Shown: piece by piece, positions 26,958-36,375 of the stretch
How positions within the stretch are numbered: position 1 is the stretch's first letter
How the letters are laid out: each line of letters opens with the position of its first letter
Source: Oscillospiraceae bacterium
GTDB taxonomy: Bacteria > Bacillota > Clostridia > Oscillospirales > Oscillospiraceae
DNA length: 64,000 bases
Direction of reading: 5' to 3'
Assembly: GCA_902778665.1 (NCBI GenBank)
Contig: CACYYN010000002.1
Span: forward strand, 59,111 to 123,110
Position numbers and translations under genes: made by a program
Notes under the pieces: model-generated
Database searches by the model: none
What the model saw: only the letters and a program-made list of their open reading frames with translations
Told to the model about the DNA's origin: nothing

Positions 26958-27200
26958 TTACTTGTCAAGATAGGTTTTGAGCATCTCCTGAAGGAGCTCA
27001 TCTCTGTCTATACGGCAGATCAGCTGACGGGCATTGTTATAATTGGTAATGTACGTCGGATCTTCAGAGAGAATGTAGCCGACCAGCTGATTGATCGGGT
27101 TATAACCTTTCACCACAAGTGAGCTGTACACCGATGTGAGGATTTCTTTCATTTCGTCCTTCGCATCCAGTGTAGCGAATTTTCTGGTGGCGTCTTCCAT
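26958..27200 (-). CDS. ireB: IreB family regulatory phosphoprotein (UPF0297)
   Basis: About 80 residues. LTSVYSSLVVKGYNPINQLVGYILSEDPTYI is diagnostic for IreB, a small substrate of the PASTA Ser/Thr kinase IreK that restrains cephalosporin tolerance in Enterococcus. Thr residues near the N-terminus (ATRKFATL) correspond to the phosphorylated region. I take the ATG at 27200 (MEDATRKF); the longer frame starts at a poor site. In many Clostridia it lies beside alaS and ruvX; here it follows pheT. Confidence 0.88.
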   Translation of the reverse strand: MEDATRKFATLDAKDEMKEILTSVYSSLVVKGYNPINQLVGYILSEDPTYITNYNNARQLICRIDRDELLQEMLKTYLDK

Positions 27201-27290
27201 CTGTTTATCATCTCCTGTCGTTTTTTCGATTGGATTATACATATAGTATACACAATATTTCGACAGTAGTAAAGAGTTATTTTTCTTCGC

Positions 27291-29675
27291 TCAGCGCATT
27301 ACGGCATTGTAGCTTGCCTTCAGTGCGGAGAGAGCAGACTTCACAGTGGAGTCGGCATCGACGTCGGTCATAGTGCGGTCATCGGCCCGCATCGTCAGAG
27401 AGAATGCGACTGACTTCAAGCCGTCAGCAATGTGGTGGCCGGTATAGACATCAAACACGCTGCAGCCCTTCAGGAAGGAGCCGCCGTTTTTCATGATGCA
27501 GGAGACAAGATCCCCAACCGGAATATCTTTGGAACAGACAACCGCTATATCACGGCTGACCGTGGGGAATTTCGGCAGAGGCCTGTAGACCGGAAGCTCC
27601 CTGCGGTTGGCAAAGAGCACATCAAAGCTCAGCTCGGCACAATAAAGCTCCGTGTCCACACCGTAGTTGGAAGCAACCATCGGGTGAATCTGGCCGAACA
27701 CACCGACACATTCATCGCCCACATAAACCCTTGCACAGCGGCCGGGATGATAGGATGGATTCTCCTGCTCGGCTGCGAAGCGCATTTCCTTCCCGGTGAT
27801 GAGGGAAACGGCAGTCTCCACGATGCCCTTGAGCTTGAAGAAGTCCATATCCGGGCCGAACATGCCGATGGAGACAATTTTCGGCTCATCGGCAAGGCCG
27901 TCGTCACGCTTGAGATAAATCTTGCCGATCTCGTATAGGAAGGCTGCTTTGTTGCGGAAGTTGTAGTTGCGGGTCAAAATCTCCAGCATGGAGGGCAGAA
28001 CCGTGGTGCGCATGATGGAAGTGTCCTCCCCCAGGGGGTTCAGGATCTTCAGGCTGTCGCGCAGCGGAGAGTCAGCCGGCATACGGATTTTGTCATAATA
28101 GGAGGGGCTTATGAAGGAATAGGTGATAATCTCATCCAGGCCCAGGCTGCGCAGCACTTCCCCGATGCGCCGCTCACACTGCTGCATGGGCGTGAACCCG
28201 CCGCAGGTACTGATGGCTCCCGTAAACTTCGTCGGGATTTCATTGTAGCCGTAGAAGCGGGCAACTTCCTCTGCAATATCGGAATAGTGCTCCACATCGC
28301 CGCGCCAGGACGGAACATGAATCAGATCCCCGTCAAAGGTGAATCCGAGGTCGGTGAGAATCTTCTTCATGGTGGAGGCATCGATCTCCGTGCCCAGAAG
28401 CGCATTGATCTTATCGGGCTCGAGAAGGACGGTGGTCTCCTTGATCGGATTCGGCACAACATCAATGACACCGGGCACCACTTCGCCGGCGCCCAGCAGC
28501 TCAATCAGCTCACAGGCGCGCTCCACGGCCTTCAGGGTGTTCTGGGCATCCAGACCCTTTTCAAAGCGGGAGGAGGCATCCGTGCGCATGCCGAGCGCCG
28601 TAGCCGTGCGGCGAACAGAAGGGCCGTTGAAGCAGGCGCTTTCAAAGAGGACCATAGCAGTGTCTCCGACGATTTCGGAGTTTTCGCCGCCCATAACGCC
28701 GGCAACGGCAACAGGCTTTTCGGTGTCGCAGATGCAGAGCATATCGGTGGTGAGGTTCCGTTCGGTCCCGTCCAGCGTGCGGATGAATTCGCCCTCTCTG
28801 GCGCGGCGGACATGAATCTCACCGTCACCGACGCAGGCGAAGTCAAAAGCGTGCATCGGCTGGCCGTATTCCATCATGACATAGTTTGTTATGTCAACTA
28901 TATTATTAATCGGTCTCATGCCCGCGTTGCGGATCCGCTCCTTCATCCATTCAGGCGAGGGGGCGATCTTCACGTTTTTCACCATGCGGGCCGTGTAGCG
29001 CGGGCACAGGTCGGCATCCTCAATGATGATTTTCGCCGTATCTGCAATATTGCCCTCGGCCTTTGCCTCGACGACGGGCTCGTGCAGCTTCAGCTCTTTG
29101 CCGAAGGTGACGGCCGCTTCTCTCGCAAGGCCGATCATGCACAGGCAGTCAGGTCGGTTCGGGGTGATTTCGAAATCGACCACATGGTCATCCAGCCCCA
29201 TCTTCACGGCCATGTCATCACCGGGCTTGTAGTCGCCCTGAAGAATCAGAATGCCGTTTTCAATGGCATAGGGGAAGTCATGCTGGGTGGCGCCGAGCTC
29301 CTTGAAGGAGCAGAGCATACCGTCAGACTCCACGCCGCGAAGGGGTTTCGCCTTGATTTCTATTCCGCCGGGCAGAAGAGAGCCGTCGAGCGCGGTGGGA
29401 ACAAGATCTCCCTGACGGACATTCTGGGCGCCGGTGCAGATCTGAACCGTACGATCGCCGATATCCACCTGACAGACCCACATATGGTCGGAATCGGGGT
29501 GACGTTCGATGGAGACAACCCTGCCGACCTTCACATTCTTCATGGTCAGGCTGAGGTCATCCGTTGATTCCACCTTCGAGCCGGAAACAGACATGGCCTC
29601 GGCGAAGGCGCGGTCTCCCACTTCGCTGATCGGCAGATCCACAAACTCATTGAGCCATTTTCTGGAACATTTCAT
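27291..29675 (-). CDS. pheT: Phenylalanyl-tRNA synthetase beta subunit
   Basis: 794 residues, full length. N-terminal MKCSRKWLNEFVDLPIS, the EMAP/OB-like tRNA-binding domain (about 45-155, SIERHPDSDHMWVCQVDIG), B3/B4 editing domain (INNIVDITNYVMMEYGQPMHAFD), B5 and the C-terminal anticodon-binding ferredoxin-like domain. Forms an alpha2-beta2 enzyme with PheS, encoded 18 bases upstream. No T-box is seen before the pair. Confidence 0.97.
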   Translation of the reverse strand: MKCSRKWLNEFVDLPISEVGDRAFAEAMSVSGSKVESTDDLSLTMKNVKVGRVVSIERHPDSDHMWVCQVDIGDRTVQICTGAQNVRQGDLVPTALDGSLLPGGIEIKAKPLRGVESDGMLCSFKELGATQHDFPYAIENGILILQGDYKPGDDMAVKMGLDDHVVDFEITPNRPDCLCMIGLAREAAVTFGKELKLHEPVVEAKAEGNIADTAKIIIEDADLCPRYTARMVKNVKIAPSPEWMKERIRNAGMRPINNIVDITNYVMMEYGQPMHAFDFACVGDGEIHVRRAREGEFIRTLDGTERNLTTDMLCICDTEKPVAVAGVMGGENSEIVGDTAMVLFESACFNGPSVRRTATALGMRTDASSRFEKGLDAQNTLKAVERACELIELLGAGEVVPGVIDVVPNPIKETTVLLEPDKINALLGTEIDASTMKKILTDLGFTFDGDLIHVPSWRGDVEHYSDIAEEVARFYGYNEIPTKFTGAISTCGGFTPMQQCERRIGEVLRSLGLDEIITYSFISPSYYDKIRMPADSPLRDSLKILNPLGEDTSIMRTTVLPSMLEILTRNYNFRNKAAFLYEIGKIYLKRDDGLADEPKIVSIGMFGPDMDFFKLKGIVETAVSLITGKEMRFAAEQENPSYHPGRCARVYVGDECVGVFGQIHPMVASNYGVDTELYCAELSFDVLFANRRELPVYRPLPKFPTVSRDIAVVCSKDIPVGDLVSCIMKNGGSFLKGCSVFDVYTGHHIADGLKSVAFSLTMRADDRTMTDVDADSTVKSALSALKASYNAVMR

Positions 29676-29693
29676 ATCTCTACTCTCCCCTTC

Positions 29694-30725
29694 TCAGAAC
29701 TGTTCAAGGAAGCGCTCGTCATTTTCGAAAATGAGGCGCAGGTCCGAAATTTTGTACTCACCCATGGCAAGGCGTTCAAGACCCATGCCGAAAGCCCAGC
29801 CGGAGTATACATCCGGGTCAATGCCGCAGCCGGCAAGGACTTTCGGATGCACCATGCCACAACCAAGCACCTCAATCCAGCCTTCGCCCTTGCAGGTGGG
29901 GCAGCCTTTTCCGCCGCATTTATGGCAACGGATGTCCAGTTCGGCACTGGGCTCGGTGAAGGGGAAGTGATGGGGACGGAAGCGGGTGACGGTGCCTTCC
30001 CCGTAGATCTTTTCCACAACCAGATTCAGGGTAGCCTTCAGATCCGCCATAGTCACGCCCTTGTCAATGACCATGCCTTCAATCTGATGGAACATGGGCG
30101 AATGGGTGGCGTCCACTTCGTCTTTCCGGTAGACACGGCCGGGAGCGATCATGCGGATGGGCAGGCTTTTGGTCTCCATGGCATGAACCTGCATCGGAGA
30201 GGTCTGGGTACGGAGGAGGATTTTGCTGTCTTCGGTGAAATAGAAGGTATCGGTCCACTCACGGGAGGGATGGGAGTCTTCTATGTTCAGCTTGGTGAAG
30301 TTATAGTCAGCAAGCTCCACTTCGTTCCCGTCCAGAATTTCAAATCCCATACCGATGAAGATATCTTTGATCTGATCGAGGACATTATACATGGGGTGCT
30401 TGTGGCCGAGGCGGGTGTCGGTGGCGGGAAGCGTCACATCCACTGCCTCTGCACGAAGCTTATTCTCCATCAGCGCTGCTGCAAGCACTTCGCGACGCGC
30501 ATCAATTGCTTTTTCGATATCTTCCCGAAGCTTGTTTGCAAACTGCCCCATCACAGGGCGTTCCTCTGCGGAAAGCCGGCCCATCTGCCGCAAAATTCCG
30601 GTCAGTTCTCCCTTTTTGCCCAGGTATTTCACCCGCAGGGCCTCGAGAGAATCCACATCCTCACTCTCAAGAATTGCCCGGATGGAAGCTTCTCTGAGCT
30701 TCTCCATCATTTCTTTCATGCCCAT
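29694..30725 (-). CDS. pheS: Phenylalanyl-tRNA synthetase alpha subunit
   Basis: 343 residues with N-terminal coiled coil (YLGKKGELTGILRQMG) and the class II catalytic core: HPMYNVLDQIKDIF, motif 2 VYRKDEVDATHSPMFHQIEGMVID, and motif 3 GMGLERLAM. Contains an extra CHKCGGKGCPTCKGEGWIEV segment found in the zinc-knuckle-like variant of some Firmicutes. AAGGAG precedes the start by 10 bases. It follows alr by only 44 bases, without a visible terminator. Confidence 0.96.
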   Translation of the reverse strand: MGMKEMMEKLREASIRAILESEDVDSLEALRVKYLGKKGELTGILRQMGRLSAEERPVMGQFANKLREDIEKAIDARREVLAAALMENKLRAEAVDVTLPATDTRLGHKHPMYNVLDQIKDIFIGMGFEILDGNEVELADYNFTKLNIEDSHPSREWTDTFYFTEDSKILLRTQTSPMQVHAMETKSLPIRMIAPGRVYRKDEVDATHSPMFHQIEGMVIDKGVTMADLKATLNLVVEKIYGEGTVTRFRPHHFPFTEPSAELDIRCHKCGGKGCPTCKGEGWIEVLGCGMVHPKVLAGCGIDPDVYSGWAFGMGLERLAMGEYKISDLRLIFENDERFLEQF

Positions 30726-30769
30726 AACTTCTTACTCCTTACTGTTTTCAGTCTGATCAATCGAACTTG

Positions 30770-31897
30770 CTATTTATAAACTCTGGGAACACGTTTTGTA
30801 ACACTGCACAGCAGCTCATAGGGGATAGTGCCTGCAGCTTCAGCGAGGGCATTGATGTCGGCATGTTCGCCGAACAGCTCCACCTCTGTGCCGACCTCAA
30901 CCTCATAGAGATCCGTCAGGTCCGCCATGCACATATCCATGCAGATCGTACCCACCTGCGGGATTTTACCCCAGGGGGTGTAGAACGAGCACTTGCAGGA
31001 CGCAGCTCTGGGAAGCCCGTCGGCATAGCCAACGGCAAGCACACCAATTCTCGTTCTGCGTGTGGTCTGAAATCTTCTCCCATAGCTGATGGAAGTGCCG
31101 GCCTCATAGTGTTTGATGGTGCTTACCGTCGTCACAAGGCGCATACAGGGCTTCAGGCCAAGGCGACCTGTGGTATCACCGTAACCGTAGAGCAGATATC
31201 CGGGGCGGACCATGTCCAGCGCCATCTCCGGATAATTCACCACAGCGCCGCTGTTGGCACAATGGCGGATGGGGATCCGGATCCCGTATTTGGTCTGCAG
31301 TTCCTCCGTCACATGCATGAAGAGGGCAAACTGCTTTTCGGTATATGCCCGGTTCTCTTCACCGGGCTCATCAGAAACGGCAAAATGCGTATAGATTCCT
31401 TCCGTGTGCAAACCGGGCAACCGGCAGGAACGGGCGATATGATCCACGCCCTCCTCCGAAAGGCTTCCGTCGCAAAGGAAGCCGAGACGCGACATGCCGG
31501 TATCCACCTTGATATGGATGTTGAGCTCTTTGCCGAGCGCGACAGCCGCAGCGGAATACTCCTCCGCCTTGGCAAGGCAGGTAACCGTCTGCGTAATGTC
31601 ATGCTCGATCAGACTGCCGGTATACTGCCAGGGTGTATGCCCGAGAATCAGAATTGGCATGGTAATACCGCCGGCACGCAGCTCCAGTGCCTCATCCAGA
31701 CAGGAAACCGCCAGATAATCGGCACCGCAATCCTGCAGAAGCATGGCAACCCGGAGGGCACCGTGGCCGTAGGCATCCGCCTTTACAACGCCAAGAAAGC
31801 GGCATCCGGTTGGAATGTCGCTTCTGATGGCTTCATAGTTATGTCTGATATTCGCCAGGCTGATTTCGGCCCAGGTTCTCTTCTGAAGATCATCCAT
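30770..31897 (-). CDS. alr: Alanine racemase
   Basis: 375 residues from the preferred ATG. Makes D-alanine for peptidoglycan. PLP lysine Lys39 in VVKADAYGHGA, catalytic Tyr in TSISYGRRF, and the family core RTWAEISLANIRHNY. The open frame extends 12 codons further to a TTG abutting the NlpC/P60 stop; no ribosome site supports either strongly, but the ATG places RTWAEI at the usual distance. Sits among cell-wall genes (PBP1A, NlpC/P60). Confidence 0.93.
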   Translation of the reverse strand: MDDLQKRTWAEISLANIRHNYEAIRSDIPTGCRFLGVVKADAYGHGALRVAMLLQDCGADYLAVSCLDEALELRAGGITMPILILGHTPWQYTGSLIEHDITQTVTCLAKAEEYSAAAVALGKELNIHIKVDTGMSRLGFLCDGSLSEEGVDHIARSCRLPGLHTEGIYTHFAVSDEPGEENRAYTEKQFALFMHVTEELQTKYGIRIPIRHCANSGAVVNYPEMALDMVRPGYLLYGYGDTTGRLGLKPCMRLVTTVSTIKHYEAGTSISYGRRFQTTRRTRIGVLAVGYADGLPRAASCKCSFYTPWGKIPQVGTICMDMCMADLTDLYEVEVGTEVELFGEHADINALAEAAGTIPYELLCSVTKRVPRVYK

Positions 31898-31933
31898 TTT
31901 CCGTGTATCTGCGTTTCCTTTTTTTGAGATCAA

Positions 31934-33049
31934 TTAATTGATAATCCGGCGTGCTTCGAAATACCGGTAGGCATAACTGTCAAGGTCGGTAATCACAACC
32001 CCGGTGGCCGAATTTGCCGCATGGATAAACTTGCCGTTCCCGATGTAAATGCCAGAATGGCCGATATAGGCGCCGTAGGTGTAAAAGCAGAGAATATCCC
32101 CCATGCGGAGATCAGACGCGTCGACATGCAGGCCGTTCTGCGCCTGCGCAGAGGCAACGCGGTTCAAATCATACTCAAACGCACTGTAGACATACCAGAC
32201 GAACCCGCTGCAATCAAAGCCGGTGGAAGGATCCTTCCCTGCCCATGCATAGGGATAACCCACATAGCGGCAGGCAAAACTCACCACATCCATCCCCGTG
32301 GCAGGGCCTGTCAAAGACATCTCACCTGTAGGGGATTCGGTGCTTCCCGATGCGCCGGGGAGAATCATGGACTGAGTGCTCTCAACCGGTGTGGGTGCAG
32401 GCGTTGCCAGCGGATAGGCGCTTTCGTGCGGCATAGGCACTGGGGTAGGGAGCGGTTCGGGTGTCGGCATGGGGATAACGGTCGGTTTCGGTGTCGGGAT
32501 TGGCGTCCTTACGGGAGCAGGCGTCGACACGGGCGTTTGCGTCGGGACAGGCGTAACAACCGGAGACGGTGTTGCCGTGGGAGCATGCGGATAGCTATAC
32601 TCCGGTGCCAAGGTTGAAGCAGGAGAAGGCACCGGATACTGTGTCACAGCCGGAGAAGGCGAAGGCATCGGGGTTGAAGCTGGTGCAGTTGCTGTAGGTG
32701 GCGTTTGATCCGGCAGGAACACATCCGCCGCGCCTGTTTGCGGAGCCGCAGCTGACTGACCGGCTGCGTCCAGATACAGATCAGGCCCCACAATGCTGAG
32801 ATAGGAAGCAGACATATAGCCCGTTCCTCCCGGATAACGGACATAAAACCACGTGCTGTCCGTCTTGTCCAGGATCTCTACAACCGTCCCTTTTTTCAGG
32901 GTATCCGTCACCCTGTAGCCCATCCCCGGGCCGGACCGCACATTGACGCCCCTCCCGGTAACTGTGGCCGTTTCAGCCCAAGCGCTGCCAGATAACAGTG
33001 CAAACAGCATAGCGGCAGCAAGGACAAAACCGATCATGCGGGTACGCAT
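31934..33049 (-). CDS. Secreted SH3b - NlpC/P60 peptidoglycan endopeptidase
   Basis: 371 residues. Signal peptide (1-25, cleavage near SAWA-ET), bacterial SH3 domain (about 26-88, GVNVRSGPGMGYRVTDTL), a Pro/Thr/Ser-rich linker of about 150 residues (PTPKPTVIPMPTPEPLP), and an NlpC/P60 catalytic domain (about 250-371) with Cys in FDCSGFVW, His in GHSGIYIG and His in KFIHAA. Hydrolyses peptide stems, likely gamma-D-Glu-diamino acid bonds. In a cell-wall operon with PBP1A and alr. Confidence 0.9.
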   Translation of the reverse strand: MRTRMIGFVLAAAMLFALLSGSAWAETATVTGRGVNVRSGPGMGYRVTDTLKKGTVVEILDKTDSTWFYVRYPGGTGYMSASYLSIVGPDLYLDAAGQSAAAPQTGAADVFLPDQTPPTATAPASTPMPSPSPAVTQYPVPSPASTLAPEYSYPHAPTATPSPVVTPVPTQTPVSTPAPVRTPIPTPKPTVIPMPTPEPLPTPVPMPHESAYPLATPAPTPVESTQSMILPGASGSTESPTGEMSLTGPATGMDVVSFACRYVGYPYAWAGKDPSTGFDCSGFVWYVYSAFEYDLNRVASAQAQNGLHVDASDLRMGDILCFYTYGAYIGHSGIYIGNGKFIHAANSATGVVITDLDSYAYRYFEARRIIN

Positions 33050-33063
33050 GGTGAAAAACCTCT

Positions 33064-33342
33064 TCAGCCTTGGGCGAGGGCACGCTCCAGCCAGACAGCC
33101 GCAACATCAATTGCCGAGTAGAGGCTGGCCTTTTCGCTTTTCTTGACAACTCTATCCCGGGATTTAATGGAAGGATCTGTCAGCTGAAGCTGCAGGGATA
33201 CTTTCGTCGCCACGTCAAGATCCTTGACTTTCTTCGACTCCAGCACCTGCATCATGACAATATACTTGTCGGCAAAGCTGCCGTAATAAATCATATTGTC
33301 TTTTCTCAAAAGGGGGTGCCCTTTATATTCCAGTCTTGCCAT
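33064..33342 (-). CDS. Conserved hypothetical protein, 92 residues
   Basis: Starts MARLEYKGHPLLRKDNMIYYG with CGGAGG nine bases upstream. Mixed alpha/beta composition, no signal peptide or TM segment; KVSLQLQLTDP and SLYSAIDVAAVWLERAL near the end. I do not recognise a named family. Tightly placed between PBP1A (56 bases) and the NlpC/P60 gene (14 bases), so it belongs to the wall operon and may assist it. Confidence 0.7.
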   Translation of the reverse strand: MARLEYKGHPLLRKDNMIYYGSFADKYIVMMQVLESKKVKDLDVATKVSLQLQLTDPSIKSRDRVVKKSEKASLYSAIDVAAVWLERALAQG

Positions 33343-33398
33343 GATAAAACCTCCGTTGGTTATGATTTCTTTGTTCGCATTCTTCGGTTGCACAGCGG

Positions 33399-35651
33399 CT
33401 ATCCGAAAATCACAATATTATTCCCGCCCGGGGCAAATCCGCCGGGGAAGCTGCCGTTATCGGTGAAAAAACCTCCGCCCGTGCTCTGGGTATCCGGTGC
33501 AACATAGATCTCCGGCTGATAATCTCCCGTGATAAACATGCCGGGGAACTGGGCACTGCCGGGATTGGTGAACACAGAGTTCATGTTCGGATTCGTGGGT
33601 GACGCGAGATCGGCATCCGTGATGCCGAAAACACCGGTATTGGGCCCCAGATACGGATAGGGGAAGGAGCGGTAAGAAAGCCCTTCATGGATGGGGCGCA
33701 TAACCGCCTTCCAGAGCCGTGCGGCCGGGTTGCCGCTGATATTGATACGGGCAGGGGTATCAAACCCGGTCCAGACGGCGGCCACGTAATAGGGCGTGCA
33801 GCCGACGAACCAGCGGTCTTTATACTCACCGGATGTACCCGTTTTGCCTGCCACCGGCATGCTGCCGAGATTTGCCTCTGTGCCGGTGCCGTTTTCCACG
33901 GCGTTTTCCAGCATATAGGTCATGACATGGGCGGTATTGGCGGAAAACGCCTGCACGGTATTGGCAGGATTATCCAGCACGATATTGCCCTGCTTATCCG
34001 TCACACGGGAGTAAGTTCTGCTATAGGTGAACACACCGTCATTGACGAAAGAGCAGTAGGCAGCTGCCATTTCCCTGACCGTAATGCCGTTTGTCAGCTG
34101 GCCGAGGGCCATGGGAGCATAGGAACAGTCATCCGGGACAAGACTCGTCACGCCCAGTTTCTGGATCAGATAATTGTAACAGGTTTCCGGCGTCAGCTTG
34201 TCCACAATCTGAGCCGCGACGGTATTGAGGGAGTATTGCAGAGCCTCAAAAATCGTCATCAGGCCGTAGTTTTCACCGCCGTCATTCTGGGGGAACCAGG
34301 ATGTGCCGCTCAATGTGATATACGACTCGTCTCTCACCCAGGTATTCGGCGTGATATAGCCAAGCTCAGTGGCAGGGCCGTAGGATGCAATGGGCTTAAA
34401 GGCAGAGCCTGGGGACCGCTTCGTGCCGGTGGCACGGTTGAGGGGGAAGTTCTGCTTTTTCTCCCCTACCCCGCCGGAGAGAGCGACAATTCTGCCGTCA
34501 TAGGGATCCATCACCACGATGCTGCTTTGCAGCTGCTGGGTGCCGGCGGCCTGAGGAATAGCATTGAGATCCTCATAGATATTATCCACAGCCGCCTGAA
34601 TATCCGGATCCAGGCAGCAGTAGATCTGGTATCCACCGTTAAAAACAAGTGTTCTCGCGGCTGACTGACTGATGCCTCTCCGCTTTGCCAGATCATCGAT
34701 CACATCCTGGATCACAACCTCTTCATAATAGGTGTAGATCTGCTGGACATAGTCCTCCTCAGGCGTTCTGGCGAAATAAAGCGGTTCGGCACATGCCTGC
34801 TTAAACTCGGCATAGGTGATATAGCCCTGGTTATACATCTCCCGGAGGATCGTCTCCTGCCGATTTTTGTTGTTTTCCTCGCTGTAGAAGGGATCATAGT
34901 ATGTAGGCAGGTTTGTGATGCCCGCAATGGCAGCGCACTCTGCCAGGCTCAGTTCGGAAACATCTTTTCCGAAATACTTCTTTGCGGCAGTCTGCACCCC
35001 CCAGCAACCTTCTCCGAAATAGGCCACGTTGAGGTACCACTCCATAATCTCCTGTTTATCATAGCGCTTTTCCAGTTCCAGCGCGCCGAAAATCTCCTTC
35101 AGTTTTCGTTGGACAGTCACCTCGTCATTGCCGGTGACATTTTTCAACACCTGCTGGGTAATGGTTGACCCGCCGTAGGTTTTGCGCATAGTAAAGAACA
35201 TATCGATGAGAGCGCCGGAGGTTCTGTACCAGTCTACACCCTTGTGATCATAGAAGCGTTTGTCTTCAATGGCGACGACAGCCTGCTCCATGTATTTGGG
35301 GATCTGCTCATATTCCACCCAGTCACGGTTTTCTTTACCCATCAGCGTGACCAGTTCCTTATACTCACCGGAACCGTCATCATACCAGATGGTGCTTGAT
35401 TGGTTAATACGGTAGTCGCTAAGAGAGACATCCAGCTCGGAAACAAGGCAGTTTTTGACATAGTAGGCAAAGATGCAGGCAAAAAGCATCCCGGCCAGGA
35501 GGAGAACAATGACCGCAGACCCGAATATTTTCAGGACAAAACGCACCACCGAGGCAACGCCTTCCATCACGGTGTCAATTGCTTTGTAGGTAAAATAGCC
35601 CATCCCGTGCGATGCAGGGCGCTTGTTTTCTGCCTGCTGCTGATCTGCCAT
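33399..35651 (-). CDS. Class A penicillin-binding protein (bifunctional transglycosylase/transpeptidase)
   Basis: 750 residues. Cytoplasmic N-terminus, TM helix about 43-66, GT51 domain (EDKRFYDHKGVDWYR with catalytic Glu, GGSTITQQVLKN, EIMEWYLNVAYFGEG) and a transpeptidase domain with Ser416-x-x-Lys (SPGSAFKP), SLNT, and KTGTSGEYKD. Polymerises and crosslinks peptidoglycan. The C-terminal tail is Gly/Pro/Asn-rich. First gene of the operon PBP-hypothetical-NlpC/P60-alr(-pheST); extended -10 at 35687-35695. Confidence 0.95.
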   Translation of the reverse strand: MADQQQAENKRPASHGMGYFTYKAIDTVMEGVASVVRFVLKIFGSAVIVLLLAGMLFACIFAYYVKNCLVSELDVSLSDYRINQSSTIWYDDGSGEYKELVTLMGKENRDWVEYEQIPKYMEQAVVAIEDKRFYDHKGVDWYRTSGALIDMFFTMRKTYGGSTITQQVLKNVTGNDEVTVQRKLKEIFGALELEKRYDKQEIMEWYLNVAYFGEGCWGVQTAAKKYFGKDVSELSLAECAAIAGITNLPTYYDPFYSEENNKNRQETILREMYNQGYITYAEFKQACAEPLYFARTPEEDYVQQIYTYYEEVVIQDVIDDLAKRRGISQSAARTLVFNGGYQIYCCLDPDIQAAVDNIYEDLNAIPQAAGTQQLQSSIVVMDPYDGRIVALSGGVGEKKQNFPLNRATGTKRSPGSAFKPIASYGPATELGYITPNTWVRDESYITLSGTSWFPQNDGGENYGLMTIFEALQYSLNTVAAQIVDKLTPETCYNYLIQKLGVTSLVPDDCSYAPMALGQLTNGITVREMAAAYCSFVNDGVFTYSRTYSRVTDKQGNIVLDNPANTVQAFSANTAHVMTYMLENAVENGTGTEANLGSMPVAGKTGTSGEYKDRWFVGCTPYYVAAVWTGFDTPARINISGNPAARLWKAVMRPIHEGLSYRSFPYPYLGPNTGVFGITDADLASPTNPNMNSVFTNPGSAQFPGMFITGDYQPEIYVAPDTQSTGGGFFTDNGSFPGGFAPGGNNIVIFG

Positions 35652-35686
35652 CCGATATCCTCTCCTTTCCGGAATATTGAGTTCAT

Positions 35687-35695
35687 ATTATATCA
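35687..35695 (-). promoter_or_regulatory. Extended -10 promoter of the PBP1A operon
   Basis: TGATATAAT on the minus strand, about 35 bases before the start codon. A TTGACA lies too close (8 bases) to act as its -35. Confidence 0.45.
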
Positions 35696-35752
35696 TAGGT
35701 TGTCAAGATACGATAGTACTATAAATATATAAATTTTGTAAACGTTCCGTTA

Positions 35753-35781
35753 TTGATTTCTGCAGAAATATGCTGTATTAT
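35753..35781 (+). promoter_or_regulatory. Promoter of the DUF1292 gene and probably of the 6S RNA transcript
   Basis: TTGATT (35753-35758), 17-base spacer, TATTAT (35776-35781), ending 34 bases before the GTG start. Confidence 0.6.
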
Positions 35782-35815
35782 AGGTCCATCAAGAAATGGA
35801 AATGAGGATTAAAGC

Positions 35816-36118
35816 GTGAGCGATTATAACAATGACGGCGATCTTGTAACCATCGTTGATGACGACGGGCAGGAATTTGAGCTGGAGTACATTGACGAAA
35901 TTGATTACAACGGCAGCACTTTTGTTGCATTTCTCCCTGCAAACATGGATGAAAACGACCCGGATTACGGCCTGATTATTCTGCGCAGCGTTCCGGATGA
36001 AAACGGCGAGGAGCTGTTTGAATCCATCGACGATGAAGCCGAACTGGACGACGTATACAACAAATTTATGGTTCTCCTTTTCGATGACGAAGAAGAGGAA
36101 GAGGAGAGCAAGCAGTAA
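35816..36118 (+). CDS. DUF1292 (YrzB-like) small acidic protein
   Basis: 100 residues, very acidic, with the core TIVDDDGQEFELEYIDEIDYNGSTFVAFLP typical of DUF1292 and an Asp/Glu tail. GTG start with GAGG eight bases before it. Function unknown; conserved in Firmicutes near ireB/ruvX, and a 6S-like RNA follows it here with no promoter that I can see between them. Confidence 0.85.
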   Translation: MSDYNNDGDLVTIVDDDGQEFELEYIDEIDYNGSTFVAFLPANMDENDPDYGLIILRSVPDENGEELFESIDDEAELDDVYNKFMVLLFDDEEEEEESKQ

Positions 36119-36121
36119 TTC

Positions 36122-36316
36122 AGCCTGCTGCGGCTGTGTTTGCCGTTCGCGGCATTACAGCCCGTTAAACCCACATCTCTTATAAGGGATGCCGATTTGA
36201 GCCTGCGGATTGCAGGCCTCCCGGCTTTTGCTGGAAGAAGGAAGCGTGAAACAGGACTTAGGCGACCCACCTGCTACTTTTGTGCAGGTTATAATTGGGC
36301 TGGCACGGCACAGTGG
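36122..36316 (+). ncRNA. ssrS: Probable 6S RNA
   Basis: About 195 bases with the 6S architecture. A long-range closing stem pairs CTGTG...CCGT (about 36135-36147) with ACGG-CACAG (about 36305-36313), and AGCCC with GGGCT inside it, leaving a large central bubble. Internal hairpins include GCCG-TTCG-CGGC, CCTGC-GGATT-GCAGG and CCTGC...GCAGG, and the 3' side reads GACTTAGGCGACCCACCTGC, then GCAGGTTATA, recalling E. coli 6S. An 11-bp GC terminator follows at once. The 5' end is approximate. 6S RNA binds housekeeping RNA polymerase. Identification is from pattern memory, not a covariance search. Confidence 0.65.
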
Positions 36317-36317
36317 G

Positions 36318-36349
36318 ATCCCCCGGGAGCAATCCCGGGGGATTTTTTT
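36318..36349 (+). terminator. Strong intrinsic terminator of the 6S-like RNA
   Basis: Perfect 11-bp stem ATCCCCCGGGA / TCCCGGGGGAT (36318-36328 and 36333-36343), GCAA loop and a T7 tail. Confidence 0.9.
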
Positions 36350-36375
36350 GGAAGGGCCAAGACAGAGCTTTTCTG

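Noticed and set aside
28287-29567. 426-codon open frame antisense to pheT
   Set aside because: Shadow of a full-length PheRS beta gene.
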